DNA of 64,000 nt from Sphingomonas sp. PP-CE-1G-424 (GTDB lineage: Bacteria; Pseudomonadota; Alphaproteobacteria; Sphingomonadales; Sphingomonadaceae). Location: positions 496,001 through 560,000 of the forward strand of contig NZ_SLXW01000004.1 in assembly GCF_004341085.1 (NCBI RefSeq). Direction: 5' to 3'. The notes under the pieces are model-generated. The model was not told the DNA's origin. It made no database searches and saw only the letters and a list, made by a program, of their open reading frames with translations. A program made the position numbers and the translations under genes. Numbering within the stretch: the stretch's first letter is position 1; every line of letters begins with the position of its first letter. Positions 63,829 to 64,000 of the stretch are shown piece after piece.

Positions 63829-64000
63829 ATGCGAACTTCTGACATGCGGCTCGCGGCCGCGTCGATTATGGCGATCGCCCTCGGTGGGGCGGCACAGCCC
63901 CTCCTCGCCGCTGATCTGGTTCCTCCGCCCGGCTACTATGCTGAGGTGGGTCATGGCAGCGCGACGTCGAAGTCGTGCGATCCCGCGCCGCGGCCGTTCA
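63829..64000 (+). CDS. Partial secreted protein, cut by window end
   Basis: The first 57 codons of a protein that runs off the window. It has a signal peptide (MRTSDMRLAAASIMAIALGG, cut near LLAAD) and a mature start LVPPPGYYAEVGHGS. GAGG lies about 8 bases before ATG 63829. Function cannot be told from this part. Confidence 0.6.
   Translation, partial: MRTSDMRLAAASIMAIALGGAAQPLLAADLVPPPGYYAEVGHGSATSKSCDPAPRPF

Noticed and set aside
1..64000. CRISPR array
   Set aside because: No series of short direct repeats with regular spacers and no cas genes were seen.
1..64000. rRNA operon or complete tRNA gene
   Set aside because: None recognised; only the 3' half of a tRNA-Lys at 44620-44664 was found.

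Overview
The window looks like a chromosomal segment of a Sphingomonas-type alphaproteobacterium (Sphingomonadales). The reasons are high GC in most genes, two TonB-dependent receptors of the sphingomonad/caulobacter kind next to glycoside hydrolases, a mannonate dehydratase that closely resembles my recollection of the Novosphingobium aromaticivorans enzyme, a MucR/Ros-type regulator, and runs of ATGA/GTGA start-stop overlaps. This assignment comes from reading the proteins; no database search was run.

1-11.4 kb is a hexuronate/hemicellulose locus: a Tat-exported GH127-type arabinofuranosidase (-), a TonB-dependent receptor, a probable GH115 (alpha-glucuronidase) scrap, a GntR/FadR regulator, then two unrelated D-mannonate dehydratases (UxuA-type and enolase-superfamily ManD) with an ExuT-like transporter translationally coupled to manD. 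11.5-13.6 kb holds a Tat-exported phosphocholine-type phospholipase C. 14.1-19.3 kb is a glycosyltransferase block: a sucrose-phosphate-synthase-like GT4 fused to a HAD phosphatase, a GT-B enzyme, a GT2 and a convergent GT4. 19.7-24.2 kb holds CreD and poorly known envelope proteins. 24.4-27.1 kb is a tightly coupled three-gene unit (KAS III-like enzyme, heme-oxygenase-like diiron protein, unknown protein), which is the best candidate for an undescribed pathway. 28.2-30.9 kb is an operon of an NrtR-like Nudix regulator, an SPFH protein and a divergent NAD-kinase-like protein, with a nested palindrome at its head. 31.1-39.4 kb is a second sugar-utilisation locus: TonB-dependent receptor, two GH43 enzymes, a LacI regulator and an MFS transporter, with LacI-like palindromes upstream of both operons.

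39.5-61 kb is different in character: GC is visibly lower in places, intergenic gaps are long, and there are many broken genes. These are an aldo/keto reductase without its N-terminus, a frameshifted FkbM methyltransferase, a PH-like membrane protein and a GGDEF-EAL protein each interrupted by one in-frame TAG, a decayed HxlR regulator, an IS3 orfA scrap and a doubly frameshifted GH84 enzyme. A 3'-half tRNA-Lys with its terminator at 44.6 kb, followed by a serine resolvase and a MucR-type regulator, suggests an integrated-element boundary. Several intergenic repeats occur here, and a separate ~160 bp repeat is shared with 19.4 kb. Intact genes include a second c-di-GMP enzyme (MHYT-GGDEF-EAL), small sphingomonad-type ORFs, an ABM-type secreted protein and a membrane-protein/HEXXH pair.

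61-64 kb returns to ordinary chromosome: a DeoR regulator divergent from a NudK-type Nudix hydrolase, a DUF3829/YiiG-like lipoprotein with a terminator, and the start of a secreted protein cut by the window edge.
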